Notes: generated by a model not told the origin, from the letters alone. 64,000 nucleotides of DNA from Flexivirga meconopsidis (GCF_026162425.1 NZ_JAOBQJ010000004.1:434001-498000); one strand, 5' to 3'. Positions 37,748-47,977 are shown, counted from the stretch's first letter. Translations and numbers: made by a program.

Positions 37748-38829
37748 CGCGCGGTGTGGGTCTCGATGTCGGCGAACGCCTCACCCATGCGCGCGCACTG
37801 GGTGGCCAGGTCGTGGTCGGCCACCATTCGGTTGCGGTTCGCGACGCCGGCCTGGAGCCGGCGGTCGGCGTCGGTGAGGAAGGCCAGCAACCCGTCGGCG
37901 AGTGCCTCGACCGAATCGTCCAGGAGCAGGTTCGGCGGGTGCACCGCCTCGTCGTTGGTGCCGCACCGCGTGGTGACCACCGGCAACCCGCAGGCCTGGG
38001 CCTCCAGGTAGGCCAGGCCCAGCTGTTCGGTCCACTTCCAGGTCGGCCGGGGTGCGGTGCAGAACACGGCGGCGTTGCGCAGCAGGTCGGCCACGCCGTG
38101 CGCGTCGAGTTGTCCGGCCAGGCTGACGCCCGCGGTCGGGTCGGCGGCGGCCGCGGCGACCCGATCGCGCAACGGGCCGTTGCCGGCCACGACCAGCCGT
38201 GCCTCGGGCAGCTGCCGGCGCACCAGCTTCATGGCGTCCAGCACCCGGTCGATGCCCTTGTTCGGAGCGAGCGGCGACACGAACGCCACCGTCGGGGTCC
38301 CCGGCGGGTGATCGGCCGGCGCGAAGATCGAGGTGTCGACGCCGGGCTTGACCACACGAATCTTGTGATCGGGAAAACCGTTGTCCAGCAGGTGTTCTCG
38401 TGCCGCGTCGACCATGCACAGGAAGAGGTCGGCGCCGCGCGACGCCGTGACCGCACGGTTGTAGGGCGGCACCTTGTAGAGCGGCTGGTCGGGCAGGTTC
38501 TCCCAGGTGATCACCGCCTGCAGCGGCCGCCGGCCCCGACGCCACTTGCTCGCCTGCCCCGTGACCAGTGAGCAGATTTCGAGCGTCGTCACCCAGTCGT
38601 ATGCCGCAGGCTCCTGCTCGTCGAGCCCGTTGACCCAGGCGAGCGCGCCGGCCTCGATGAAACGCTTCACCGGGCGCCGATAGGTGCTCGGCACCCAGGT
38701 GATGTCACCGACCGGCTCCTGCGCGGCCAGCGCGGTGACCGATGTGCCGGGCATCCGGCTCATCCAGTAGAGCTCGCGGCGCGGACGCTGATCGGGCAGC
38801 GAGACCCAGAGCAGCCGGCGGGAGTTCAT
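37744..38829 (-). CDS. GT4-family glycosyltransferase
   Basis: A 361-residue GT-B enzyme. FVSPLAPNKGIDRVLDAMKLV starts the donor-binding domain, and TWKWTEQLGLAYLEAQACGLPVVTT carries the E-x7-E region of GT4. The N-terminal half includes ITWENLPDQPLYKVPPYN, seen in capsule and spore-coat-type transferases. Start ATG at 38829 overlaps the GT2 stop, and its stop overlaps the next gene, within the five-gene minus-strand operon. Donor sugar unknown. Confidence 0.83.
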   Translation of the reverse strand: MNSRRLLWVSLPDQRPRRELYWMSRMPGTSVTALAAQEPVGDITWVPSTYRRPVKRFIEAGALAWVNGLDEQEPAAYDWVTTLEICSLVTGQASKWRRGRRPLQAVITWENLPDQPLYKVPPYNRAVTASRGADLFLCMVDAAREHLLDNGFPDHKIRVVKPGVDTSIFAPADHPPGTPTVAFVSPLAPNKGIDRVLDAMKLVRRQLPEARLVVAGNGPLRDRVAAAAADPTAGVSLAGQLDAHGVADLLRNAAVFCTAPRPTWKWTEQLGLAYLEAQACGLPVVTTRCGTNDEAVHPPNLLLDDSVEALADGLLAFLTDADRRLQAGVANRNRMVADHDLATQCARMGEAFADIETHTAR

Positions 38830-39656
38830 CGGGCCGCCTTCGCCCGGTCCCGGCGACCGCGCCGGGCGCCGAGCGCGTAGCCAACGACTTCGAGGCTGCG
38901 CAGCACCACCATGCCGCCGGCGTGTGCCGGATCGGCGGCAAGACGCCGCCAGTTGGCTGCATACGCCTTCAGCACCGCCCGGCCCTGCTTGCCGACGGCT
39001 CCGTCGTGCTGACCGGCGAACGCGGGGATGCTGCGGCCGTAGTAGTAGCGCTTGCTCAGCACGTCGCCGACGGTGAGCTTGCCCTCGTCATGATCGACGA
39101 TGATCGGCGCCAGCTCGATCCGCCGGCCCTCCGAGCGCATCCGCAGCCGCAGGTCGGCGTCCTCGGGGCCGGACATCGCCAGGTGGAAGCCGCCGTCGCC
39201 GAGCAGGTAGTCGCGGCGTACCAGCCGCGGGTTGTGCAGCCAGGGCTGGTCGAGGTAGCACTCGCGTTCCAGCGCCCGGCACGCGGTCCAGAACCCGCTG
39301 CCGATAGTGCGTTCCGGCAGCGCGACGCCCGTGGCCCCGGTCCGCAGCGCGGTGTCGACGGCGATCTCGACGCTGCGCGGCGGGAGCACCATGTCGCTGT
39401 CCAGCCAGAGCACCCACACCCCGTCGGCGAGCTCGATGCCGAGATTGCGCTGGGCCGAACGCTCCGGACCACCGGTCACCGTCTCATCGGCGAACTTGCT
39501 TGCTATTGAAGGCGTTTCGTCGGTGCTGTGGTTGTCCACGACGATGAGCTCGAGCTGTGGGTAGGTCTGGGCGCGCACCGAGCTCAGACACTCGGCGATG
39601 GTGCGTTCGTTGTTGCGGGTGGGCACGACGACCGTCACCAGCGGCATGTCACTCAC
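38826..39656 (-). CDS. GT2-family glycosyltransferase
   Basis: A 276-residue GT-A enzyme: LVTVVVPTRNNERTI, VDNHSTDETP and the metal-binding LWLDSDM (DxD-like) mark the nucleotide-sugar domain. Three starts compete: ATG 39677, ATG 39665 and GTG 39656. AGGAGG touches ATG 39665 and is 9 bases before GTG 39656, so I use the GTG. The gene overlaps the AftD-like stop by 8 bases. It probably adds an internal sugar, or makes a polyprenyl-phosphate-sugar. Confidence 0.82.
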   Translation of the reverse strand: MSDMPLVTVVVPTRNNERTIAECLSSVRAQTYPQLELIVVDNHSTDETPSIASKFADETVTGGPERSAQRNLGIELADGVWVLWLDSDMVLPPRSVEIAVDTALRTGATGVALPERTIGSGFWTACRALERECYLDQPWLHNPRLVRRDYLLGDGGFHLAMSGPEDADLRLRMRSEGRRIELAPIIVDHDEGKLTVGDVLSKRYYYGRSIPAFAGQHDGAVGKQGRAVLKAYAANWRRLAADPAHAGGMVVLRSLEVVGYALGARRGRRDRAKAAR

Positions 39657-42600
39657 GGTCGTCATCCTCCTGGTCAACGCCGTCCGGTATGACGTGCGGG
39701 GTCGCGCGCTCGCGCAGCGCGCCGGACAAGCCGATCACCAGTCCGGCGCCGGCCAGGTAGTGCGGCAGGAGGCTCTTGGTCACGCCGTCGGCGCTGATCT
39801 GGCCGCGCAGGTCGCCGAGCGCGATCAGGTAGACCGCCATCGCCGCCAGCAGCAGCACCGCGCCGGCGACCTGCAACCACCAGGACGGCACCGGCCGCCG
39901 CCGGAGCAGCACCACGACGGCGACACCGGCGACCAGCCCCGCCCAGCCGACGAAGAAGCCGCCGAGCAGCACCAGCGCGACCTCGACCGCCGGGCGCGGC
40001 AGCCGTCGCAGCCGGCGGAGCACCCCGGCCCGGCCGGTCGCCTCGGCGGGCATGTCTCCGTCCTCGGCGCGCACGTCGTCGTCCTCGGCGAGATCGCCGG
40101 CCGGTTCCAGCTCGTCCGGCTCCGGGTCGGGCGCAGGGTCCGCGCCACCCCACTTGCGCCGGAAGAACGGGAACACCGCGAGCGCAACCGCGCCCAGCAC
40201 GACCACGATGCTCACGCCGAGCGCAACATTGGCGACCAGCTGCGGGGTGTAGCGGATGTCGATGGTGTACGTGCCGGCCTTCGGCAGCGCCCAGCCCGCC
40301 GAGTAGCCGTCGACCAACTGCGCCGGCCCGAGGTCCTTGCCGTTGGCGGTCGCTCGCCAGCCGTCGGCGAGACTCTGACCGAGCACGACCGTCGCCGGCC
40401 CGCTGGTGGTCACGGTGAGTTTCTTGCGCGTGGACGAGTCGTCCTCGATGGTCGTCGCGGGTTGCTTCGGTGTGGTTGCGGTTCCGCCGGATCCATCGCC
40501 GAGGCCGAGAGAGTCGAGGGTGAAGCCGTCGACCGGCTCGATTCTGTGCTGGCCCTTGGACAGCTCGACATCGCCGCAGCCGACCCATTCCCCACCCTGG
40601 GTGCTCTCGCCCTGCAACTGTGCGGCGGGGCGCATCCGCAGCGGATTGCCGTCTACGGTCGCCACCTGCACGCACCGCGGGTCGTCCGCGCCGGCCTGGT
40701 CGATCGGGCCCGCAGACTTCGCCGGGCGCATCGTCAGACCGGTGTCGATCGTGGGGAACTTCGGCGGGATGCCGTCCTGCTTGCCATCGGTGCTGTCGAT
40801 GGTCATCCGCACCGTGCTGCCGCGCAGCGGCTTGCCGTCGACCTCGGGCATCGCGATGTCGGTCGTGCCGTCGCGGTCGAGCGTGCCGGTGGCGACGTTC
40901 TTGCCGTCGACCGAGATCGTCACGCGGCGGGCGTAGGCGTTGTCCGTGCCGTTCGGGTCGCCGTTGGCGGGCCGCTGGGTGATCCGCACCGAGCTGATCT
41001 CGCGCTCCGGGCCGCCGATCTGCCACCAGGCATCGGCGAGGTTGCTGCCCGGCTGCCAGGCGGTCGCGCCGTCGGCGTCGGCAGCGGCGGAGGCCCGCAC
41101 GTCCGGGTTGCTGAAGTAGAACCCGGAGGACCGCGCGCTCAGCGTCGAGGGGTAGCCGGCGAGCTGGTCGTAGACCGCGTCGTACGACCCGCTGACACGG
41201 ACCGCGGCCTTGGCCTCGAAGGTGCGGTCGTCGGGCAGGCTGATCACGCGTCGGAGCGCGGTCTCGGCGTCGTCGCTGGTCGAGGAACTGCCCTGTTGCC
41301 GGGTCAGCAGCACCTGCATCGGCGTGCGGTCGAACTCCGCGCGCTGGGCCGGGGTCAGCTTCGCGTAGAGCGCGTCGTAGGTCAGCGGGGTGCGGGCGGC
41401 CCGCTGGGCGAGTTGCCCGGGCATCTGGATGTCGCTGATCCCGACCAGGTTGTAGCCGCTGCCGCGGGTCGAATCAACGGTAACCGTAACGGTTTTGGCT
41501 GACACGCCACCGAGGTCGAAGGAGGCGTATCCGAGGTCGGGCAGGCGCTTGGTGACGGCCTTGCCACCTGCTCGCACGGTCACCTTGTCGATCTTGGAGG
41601 TGCCGATGTCGGCCTGCTGGATGCGGATGGTGTCCAGCTTCTGCGCCGAGGGCTGGGTGATCGTCAGTCGATTGCCGGCGGCGCGCTCGAAGTCGCCGAA
41701 GAGCCACGCGGTGGCCGGGTCACCGTCAAGGGCGTTCTCCGGCACGGCATACGGCAGGTCGAAGAAGGCTCCGCCTTGCGCGGTGGCGCTCACCAGTGCC
41801 CCGCTGCGCTGCAGCACGGTCTGGTCGGCCGGGTTGTCCCCGAGCGTTCGGGTCAGACCGAGCGGCTGGTCGGCAGACAGCAGCGGACCCTGGTTGTTGG
41901 CGAGGCGATTGGTGATCGCGTTGCGCCTGGCGTTGGTGTCGGTGAGCACGAGGGTGTGGTCCCGACCGAGTGAGGTGGCCAGCTGCCCCGGCGACAGGTC
42001 CTGGGCGTAGCGGAACGACGGGGTGTCCTTGAGCAGTCCGCCGGCGACCATGGCCGGCACCGACCAGCCGTCGCCGGCGACGACGAGGGAGTTGTCGGTG
42101 GGCTCGACGCGCAGCGAGGTGCGCGGGTCGTTGACGGCATACTGCTGGAGCGGCGGCAAGAGTTGCTCACCGGCGGCAATCGCGTCGGTGTTGTTCGCGA
42201 AGACGAACTCGCCCTCATAACCGAAGTTGCGCACCCCGGTCAGGCCCTTGTCCTGGTCGGTCAGGCCGGCCAGCTGCGCCGGGCGCAGACCACCGGAGTC
42301 CTCCCAGACGGTGTCGTGGCGCATCAGCACGGTGTCGGCGCCGAGGTATCGCGCGTAGGTCGACATCGTGCCGGGCGGCACCACGGCGTTCTGCACCGAG
42401 CCGTCCAGCGACTGCAGGAAGTTGCCACCGGGCGCGGACGCGTTGGGGGTCGTCTCGGGGATCACCACCTGCCGGCTGAACAACGAGTTCGCCACGTCGT
42501 CCGGGCGGTCGACGGTCCACCGGTAGGTGGGTCGGGTCTGGCCGGGCAGGAAGAGCACGGCGGCGTTCGGGTCGCCCTTGTCGATCGAGGCGGCGGCGTT

Positions 42601-43974
42601 CTTCCAGTACGCCGGAATGTCCATCGGCGAGGTGTAGAGCCGATTGGTGAGCGCGGGCAGGGTCCAGGCGAACAGCAGCAGCGCGACCAGCGCTCCGGCG
42701 ATCGGGCCCACCCCGTCACGGCGTAGCAGCCGGGGCGCGACCGCGACCACGCCGGCGGCGATCGCGACCGCGAAGCCGAGCGCGAGCACCGCACCCACCT
42801 TGTTCGTCGTGCGGAAGGCGCCCATCGCCGGCAGCTCGAGGAACCACTTGTAGACGTAGCCGAACGGCGAGGCCGGGTGCTGCGAGGACGGGAACACCCC
42901 GACCATCAGCACCGCCGCGAGGGCAACGCTGAGCGCGGCGAAGATCCGGGCCGCACCGCGCAGCCAGTGCATCGACAGCAGCGCCAGCGCCGGCCAGAGA
43001 ATGGTCAGCACCATCACCACCGGACTGGTCAGGTAGACCGCGTCCTGCGGCACCCACGCGCCGTGGTTGTCCTGCCCGTAGAGCGACCACAGGCCGAGCC
43101 CGCGCAGCACTTCGGGGTATGACGAAACCTTCGCGATGCCGGTGAGCGTCTCGGACTCACCGACGATCTGATTGCCGGTCGAGATCGCGCCCGCGCCCGG
43201 CACCAGCCAGTAGATCGAGACCCCGACCACGAAGAGCGCGCAGCGGCCGAGCACCGCCAGCAGATGCCGCCACGGGGTGCGCCATACCCGCACCGCGGCC
43301 ACGCAGAGCGGCAGCAGCGCGAGCAGCCCGAAGAGCGGCACGATCGCGACGTTCATCCCGCTCATCGCGAAGAAGGTCAGCCCGAAGACCGCCGGCCAGG
43401 TCCAGTTGGCCGGGCTCCACCAACGGCCGGTCGCCGGCCGCTGCACGGCCCGCACGAAAGCGAGCAGATTCCACGGCAGCAGCGCCATCGGCAGCGCGAT
43501 CGCCAGTGTGGTGCCGGCCTGGATCGTGTAGGGGTTGGCCAGGATGAGCACGCCCGCGGCCAGCCCGCCCCACTTGCCCGCCTTCGGCACCAGGCGGCGG
43601 GTGAAGCGCGCCGTACCCCACGCGGTCGCCAGCCACAGCGCGAAGTGGAAGATCTTGAAGGTCCACTCCGGGGACAGCCCGATGCCGCGCAACGCCGCCG
43701 TCACCAGCAGCACCGGCACCAGACCGACGTTGAAGTTGGGCGAGCCGAGGTATGGCGACGACGTCCACGCCGCGAGGTACTGGCCGATCATCCGCCCCGG
43801 CGCCAGATAGACCTCCGGCTTGATGTCGGTGTGGAACGAACCGAGTCCGTTGAGACCGACGATCAGGGCCAACAGGACGGTCAACCCGGCAACCGTCAGG
43901 CGGTAGGCCGTGAAGCGCAAAACGTTCGGCTCCCAAACGATGGTCGGCGGCGGGCGGGCGGTGGGCTGAGCCAC
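39649..43974 (-). CDS. AftD-like GT-C arabinofuranosyltransferase family protein (DUF3367), copy 2
   Basis: A 1441-residue protein and the first gene of a five-gene operon. About 12 helices in residues 20-470 form the GT-C domain, with FHTDIKPEVYLAPGRMIGQYLAAW in the first outer loop. The large extracytoplasmic part has two discoidin-like carbohydrate modules (GDPATAWLFGDFERAAG and ADGATAWQPGSNLADAWW). Two or three C-terminal helices follow, with an acidic linker (PDPEPDELEPAGDLAEDDDV) between them. GTG at 43974 lies about 12 bases from a TATATT -10 box, so the mRNA is nearly leaderless. DUF2613 linkage at the operon end supports the AftD assignment. Confidence 0.83.
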   Translation of the reverse strand: MAQPTARPPPTIVWEPNVLRFTAYRLTVAGLTVLLALIVGLNGLGSFHTDIKPEVYLAPGRMIGQYLAAWTSSPYLGSPNFNVGLVPVLLVTAALRGIGLSPEWTFKIFHFALWLATAWGTARFTRRLVPKAGKWGGLAAGVLILANPYTIQAGTTLAIALPMALLPWNLLAFVRAVQRPATGRWWSPANWTWPAVFGLTFFAMSGMNVAIVPLFGLLALLPLCVAAVRVWRTPWRHLLAVLGRCALFVVGVSIYWLVPGAGAISTGNQIVGESETLTGIAKVSSYPEVLRGLGLWSLYGQDNHGAWVPQDAVYLTSPVVMVLTILWPALALLSMHWLRGAARIFAALSVALAAVLMVGVFPSSQHPASPFGYVYKWFLELPAMGAFRTTNKVGAVLALGFAVAIAAGVVAVAPRLLRRDGVGPIAGALVALLLFAWTLPALTNRLYTSPMDIPAYWKNAAASIDKGDPNAAVLFLPGQTRPTYRWTVDRPDDVANSLFSRQVVIPETTPNASAPGGNFLQSLDGSVQNAVVPPGTMSTYARYLGADTVLMRHDTVWEDSGGLRPAQLAGLTDQDKGLTGVRNFGYEGEFVFANNTDAIAAGEQLLPPLQQYAVNDPRTSLRVEPTDNSLVVAGDGWSVPAMVAGGLLKDTPSFRYAQDLSPGQLATSLGRDHTLVLTDTNARRNAITNRLANNQGPLLSADQPLGLTRTLGDNPADQTVLQRSGALVSATAQGGAFFDLPYAVPENALDGDPATAWLFGDFERAAGNRLTITQPSAQKLDTIRIQQADIGTSKIDKVTVRAGGKAVTKRLPDLGYASFDLGGVSAKTVTVTVDSTRGSGYNLVGISDIQMPGQLAQRAARTPLTYDALYAKLTPAQRAEFDRTPMQVLLTRQQGSSSTSDDAETALRRVISLPDDRTFEAKAAVRVSGSYDAVYDQLAGYPSTLSARSSGFYFSNPDVRASAAADADGATAWQPGSNLADAWWQIGGPEREISSVRITQRPANGDPNGTDNAYARRVTISVDGKNVATGTLDRDGTTDIAMPEVDGKPLRGSTVRMTIDSTDGKQDGIPPKFPTIDTGLTMRPAKSAGPIDQAGADDPRCVQVATVDGNPLRMRPAAQLQGESTQGGEWVGCGDVELSKGQHRIEPVDGFTLDSLGLGDGSGGTATTPKQPATTIEDDSSTRKKLTVTTSGPATVVLGQSLADGWRATANGKDLGPAQLVDGYSAGWALPKAGTYTIDIRYTPQLVANVALGVSIVVVLGAVALAVFPFFRRKWGGADPAPDPEPDELEPAGDLAEDDDVRAEDGDMPAEATGRAGVLRRLRRLPRPAVEVALVLLGGFFVGWAGLVAGVAVVVLLRRRPVPSWWLQVAGAVLLLAAMAVYLIALGDLRGQISADGVTKSLLPHYLAGAGLVIGLSGALRERATPHVIPDGVDQEDDDRE

Positions 43975-44069
43975 AAAGTGACGATCAATATAACTGCTGA
44001 GTAACCTGAGTCACGTCATGGCTCACCCAACGAGAGCCCAACCCGTCGAACGTCAGGCCCCGTCCACTC

Positions 44070-45338
44070 GTGTCCGATCGCCCCCGCCGCAGACCTGCCG
44101 TGCCCAAGACGGCACTCGGCGTCCTGCTCGGTGTCGCGATGGGCATGTCCAACGTGCTCGGCTACCTGGTCGTCATGCTGCTCTCCCGCCCGCTCGGGCC
44201 GGCCGAGTTCGGCGGTTACACGGCCTTGTCGACGTATGGCGTGTTGCTCTCGATCCCGGCCGGTGTCTTCCAGGTGGTGGTCGCACGCCGACTGTCCGGA
44301 CACGACGGGCGGGCTGGGGCAGCGTCCGCCGCGACCTCCGGGATCGGGCCGGCACTGCTCGTCGGCGCTGGCTGCTTCGTGGTCACCGCCGCGATCTCAC
44401 CGCTGCTGAGTCGGCTGTTCCATCTGCCGTCGCCGGTGGCGCCGGTGCTGCTCGGGGCGATGCTCGTGCCGATGATGGTGACCGGCTGTTTCCAGGGGAT
44501 GCTGCTGGGGCGGCACCGGCTGCGCGCGCTCTCCGCGCTCTACCTGGTCACCGCGATCACCCGTGTAGCGGCCGCAATCGTCTGTGCGGCAAGCGGTTTC
44601 GGCGTCACCCAGGTGTTTGCCGCGATGCTGACCGCCGGGGTCGTGTCGGCGCTCTTCGGCGCGTGGCTGTGCCGCGTCGACCTGCGCTCACTCCCCCGCA
44701 CCGGGCACGACCTGGCCGCCGAGATGATCCGGTCGAACAGCACGCTCGCGGCATACATCGCCCTGACGAACGTCGACGTGCTCTTCGCCCGGCACTTCCT
44801 CAGCCCGCACGATTCCGGCGGATACGCGCTCGCCTCGACGTTCGGCCGGGCGGTCTGCTGGGGCACCCAGTTCGTGGCGCTGCTGGTCGTGCCGCGGATG
44901 CAACGGCACGGGGCGACGCGGGCCCTGCTGCGGGCGAGCGCGGTGGTGTTCGGCATCGGCGTCGTCGGGCTCGGCGTCGTCGCGATCTCACCCACCGGGT
45001 GGATCACCATCGCCGGCGGCGCCGATTACCGCGAGTTCGGCGGGCTCGCCCTGCTCTGCGTGTTGCTCGGCATCGCGTGGGCGGTCGCGCAGGTCTGGCT
45101 GTTCAGCGAGATGAGCACGAACACCGGCGCGCTCGGTGCGCTCACCTGGGCCGTCATCGTGGCCGAGTGCGTGGCCCTGGCGCTGTGGTGGCACGACTCC
45201 CCCGCGCAGATCGCGATCGTCTGCCTGATCGGGGCGCTGGTGATCGCGCTCGGCGGGTTGCTGCGGGTCACCTTGCAGCACCGCACCCGGATCGAGTTGA
45301 CCGAGGAGTCGGCGGTCGCCGTCGCCGACCGGGCCTGA
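44070..45338 (+). CDS. Wzx-like polysaccharide flippase (MOP superfamily)
   Basis: A 422-residue protein with about 12 helices and the loose signature of polysaccharide biosynthesis exporters: LSRPLGPAEFGGYTALSTYGVLLSIPAG near the N-terminus and ALASTFGRAVCWGTQFVALLVVPRM in the middle. It would flip lipid-linked oligosaccharide across the membrane, linking the cytosolic glycosyltransferases to the outward-facing GT-C enzymes. GTG at 44070 is the first usable start. Divergent from the AftD-like gene; the 95-base gap has a GTAAC-CTGA-GTCAC element at 44001-44014. Confidence 0.8.
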   Translation: MSDRPRRRPAVPKTALGVLLGVAMGMSNVLGYLVVMLLSRPLGPAEFGGYTALSTYGVLLSIPAGVFQVVVARRLSGHDGRAGAASAATSGIGPALLVGAGCFVVTAAISPLLSRLFHLPSPVAPVLLGAMLVPMMVTGCFQGMLLGRHRLRALSALYLVTAITRVAAAIVCAASGFGVTQVFAAMLTAGVVSALFGAWLCRVDLRSLPRTGHDLAAEMIRSNSTLAAYIALTNVDVLFARHFLSPHDSGGYALASTFGRAVCWGTQFVALLVVPRMQRHGATRALLRASAVVFGIGVVGLGVVAISPTGWITIAGGADYREFGGLALLCVLLGIAWAVAQVWLFSEMSTNTGALGALTWAVIVAECVALALWWHDSPAQIAIVCLIGALVIALGGLLRVTLQHRTRIELTEESAVAVADRA

Positions 45339-45370
45339 CCGGTCGATCCGCACGGGCAGCACCGCGACGG

Positions 45371-47056
45371 TCAGGCGACCCAGACCGTCGTCACCGTGTC
45401 CGGGGCGCCGTGAAACTTCACCTGCCCCAACCTGATGCCGCCGGGCGGTGGCTTGCCCGCCGATTTGCCGTCGACGGTGTCGATCAGCACGATCCGGACC
45501 GCCGACTTCGGCGCCCGGTCACGCTGCCGGAAGTCGGTGTCCTCGGGCTTGGGCCATGCGGTAAGCGCATAGGTCGGGAAGCCGGCTGCGGGCAGTTGGT
45601 AGGCCATCGACTGGGTGAGGCTGGCGAACGGCAGGAACCCCGCGCCGTCGACTCGCACCGGTGTGCCGGCCGGGACGTGCCCGCGCAGGTAGCCCACCAC
45701 CATGGCGCCGACGTCCCGCGCGTGGTCGGAGTCGTCCCACTTGTACGAACCGAGCCCGATCGACCCGACGAGCACGCTCGCCGCGACAAGCGCAGCCGCG
45801 AGCGCCGCGGGCAGGTCATCGGCGCGTAGCCACCCGACGCGGTGCAGCAGCGCCAGCAGGTGCGGCCAGGCCGCCAGCAACAGCACCGACCAGCCGAACG
45901 CGACGATGGCGAGCAGCGCGACGAACCAATAGGTGGGCACGAAACCGTCCCTGATGTTCCACGTCGAGAAGAAGAACGCCGCGGCCGCAAACACCCAGAG
46001 GGCGCAGCCGCAGCCCACCAGGCTGAGCCTGGCGGGCCGCTTCGCGCGCAGGTCGGCGACGACCGGGAGCACCTCGCGCACCAACACCGCGACGACGGCG
46101 AGCGCGAACACCGCACCCAGCGCCAGCGATGCCGTGGTCGGCGACGGCATCGCCACCGCCCGCGCGAATGCGTAGACCCCGGGGATCGGCATCAGCCCGC
46201 TGAGCACCGCCCCGCTGATGTCGAGCTTGCCGATGTGCGCCCCGCCGCCGCTCGTGGCGTATGACGCTAGTTGTTCCAGGTTGTTCGGGTCGTGCTGCCA
46301 CAGCTCGACCAGGCTGGGCAACCACACCAGCACCAGGACACCGGTTGCGACGGCCCCACCGATCACGCTGCCGCGGAAGCGACTGGACTCGATGCCCGAG
46401 CGCAACCGCACCGCACCGATCACCAGTAACACCAGGCTGATTGCGGCCACCAGCACCACGTTGGCCAGATTGGCCTGGGCGACGAACGAAGCGGCCACGA
46501 CATACAGCCACGCGGGGATGCGCCGCCTCGCCAGCAGGCCCCACGCACTGAGCAGCATCAACAGGACCGGGAAGGCTGCCGGGTAGGGGTTGAGCGGGCG
46601 CACGATGCCGTCGATGCCGAGCAGCGCCTGCGTGCAGACGATCGTGCCGGTGACGATCACCAGCAACGGGGTCCCGCCGATGCGGTGTGCCACCCACAGG
46701 CAGGCGAGCGCCGAGGCCGCCACGATCGCGAGGGTGCCGAGCAGGATGCCGGCCGGGTTCTGCCCGACCAGCACGTTGAAGGGCGCCATCAGGTAGAACT
46801 GCATCGGTCCTGGTTGATGGGCGGCGAGCGACGGGTCGTTGACGCCGGTCGTGGAGCGCATGCCCATCGTCGGCGGGTGCGCGGTGAAGACGTCGTGCAC
46901 CTTGGCGGCCAGCAGGCCCTCGTCCCCCTGCGGGGTCCAGCCTCCGGCGACCAGCCGGACATAGGCGATCAACATGGGCGCCAGCACCGCAGCCACACAT
47001 GCCGCGCGTGTCAGCCGCAGCTTACGTGCGGCAGCGCCCTCGATCCTCGTGCTCAC
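45371..47056 (-). CDS. GT-C-like polytopic membrane protein, paralogue 1
   Basis: A 561-residue membrane protein with about 11 helices. GGWTPQGDEGLLAAK in the first outer loop supplies acidic residues at the GT-C catalytic position, followed by HQPGPMQFYL. VRPLNPYPA, YVVAASFVAQANLANV and VLVLVWLPSLVELWQHDPNNLEQL are shared closely with the 558-residue protein at 55077-56753. The two are clear paralogues of a family I cannot name. A polyprenyl-phosphate-sugar transferase role is inferred. GTG at 47056; last gene of the run that begins with the acyltransferases. Confidence 0.65.
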   Translation of the reverse strand: MSTRIEGAAARKLRLTRAACVAAVLAPMLIAYVRLVAGGWTPQGDEGLLAAKVHDVFTAHPPTMGMRSTTGVNDPSLAAHQPGPMQFYLMAPFNVLVGQNPAGILLGTLAIVAASALACLWVAHRIGGTPLLVIVTGTIVCTQALLGIDGIVRPLNPYPAAFPVLLMLLSAWGLLARRRIPAWLYVVAASFVAQANLANVVLVAAISLVLLVIGAVRLRSGIESSRFRGSVIGGAVATGVLVLVWLPSLVELWQHDPNNLEQLASYATSGGGAHIGKLDISGAVLSGLMPIPGVYAFARAVAMPSPTTASLALGAVFALAVVAVLVREVLPVVADLRAKRPARLSLVGCGCALWVFAAAAFFFSTWNIRDGFVPTYWFVALLAIVAFGWSVLLLAAWPHLLALLHRVGWLRADDLPAALAAALVAASVLVGSIGLGSYKWDDSDHARDVGAMVVGYLRGHVPAGTPVRVDGAGFLPFASLTQSMAYQLPAAGFPTYALTAWPKPEDTDFRQRDRAPKSAVRIVLIDTVDGKSAGKPPPGGIRLGQVKFHGAPDTVTTVWVA

Positions 47057-47080
47057 ACATCCCCCGGGTCAGCCATGAAA

Positions 47081-47911
47081 TCAGTCTCCATTGATCGCGC
47101 GCGATCGGCCCATCACGACGCCGGCGACCTTCCCCGCCACGCCCGGGAAACGGCTGCCGACCGCCCAGGCCGCGCTGTTGAGATGCTTTTGCAGAGTGGT
47201 CTGGTAGACCCGCAGCGCCTCGTCGGCCTTGCTGAGGCCCCGCTTGCCCCCGGTACGACGAAAGACCAGCGCGTGCAGCCCGTTGGCCCACCGCGGGTCG
47301 TCGGCGTGCGCGGCGTCCCAGGTGGCCGCGATCTGCCAGCCGGGGTGCCTGCGCAGGAACATCCGGTGGGCCCGCTGCACGACCGGCCAGGTGGCGTCGT
47401 CGACCAGCACCAGCGCCTCGTCGGCGAGCAACGGCTCGGCGACCGCGAGCGCCAGGTAGTGCGCCAGCACGGTGTGCTCGCCGTCGTAGAAGTAGACGCC
47501 GACCGGCTTGTCGACCATCCCCTGCTGTGCCATCAGCTTGAAGCAATCACCTTCCAGCAGCTGCACTTTCGCCCCGCCGGCGCGGGTGCGCAGGTTGGCC
47601 TCGAGCTCGGCTCGCGCCTCCTGCCCCGCCATACCGAATTCGAGGAAGTTCTCCATCGCGTAGAAGCTCTTGTCGGCGTTGTCCTGCGTGGCGCCGACCA
47701 GCGACCGGCCCTTGAAGGTGCCGACCTCCAGGTATGCCTCGTCGTCGGGCAGCAGCGAGGCGGCGAGGTTGAGCACCGCCAGCTCGTTGGGGCTGGTGAA
47801 CCCGGTGACCTCGTCCGCGATCCGCGCCCAGCGCGGGTCGGTCGGGTCGGTGTCCTGCGGGTCTCCTGGGAAGACCGTGCCGAGGGCGTCGAAGAAGCGC
47901 GAGGTCTGCAT
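47081..47911 (-). CDS. Class I SAM-dependent methyltransferase (Methyltransf_24-like)
   Basis: A 276-residue protein. YLEVGTFKGRSLVGA (about residues 60-74) is motif I of the cephalosporin-hydroxylase/Methyltransf_24 type, and VGVYFYDGEHTVLAHYLAL and LVLVDDATWPVV are the following blocks, with metal-binding style Asp residues as in O-methyltransferases. It lies between the acyltransferase array and a GT-C-like gene on the minus strand, so it may methylate a sugar of the same polymer. Confidence 0.78.
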   Translation of the reverse strand: MQTSRFFDALGTVFPGDPQDTDPTDPRWARIADEVTGFTSPNELAVLNLAASLLPDDEAYLEVGTFKGRSLVGATQDNADKSFYAMENFLEFGMAGQEARAELEANLRTRAGGAKVQLLEGDCFKLMAQQGMVDKPVGVYFYDGEHTVLAHYLALAVAEPLLADEALVLVDDATWPVVQRAHRMFLRRHPGWQIAATWDAAHADDPRWANGLHALVFRRTGGKRGLSKADEALRVYQTTLQKHLNSAAWAVGSRFPGVAGKVAGVVMGRSRAINGD

Positions 47912-47977
47912 GGGCGCACAGAGTAACGGCGATCACACAGGAAGTTACTCACCGGTCAGGTCGCGTCGCGGAATGCC

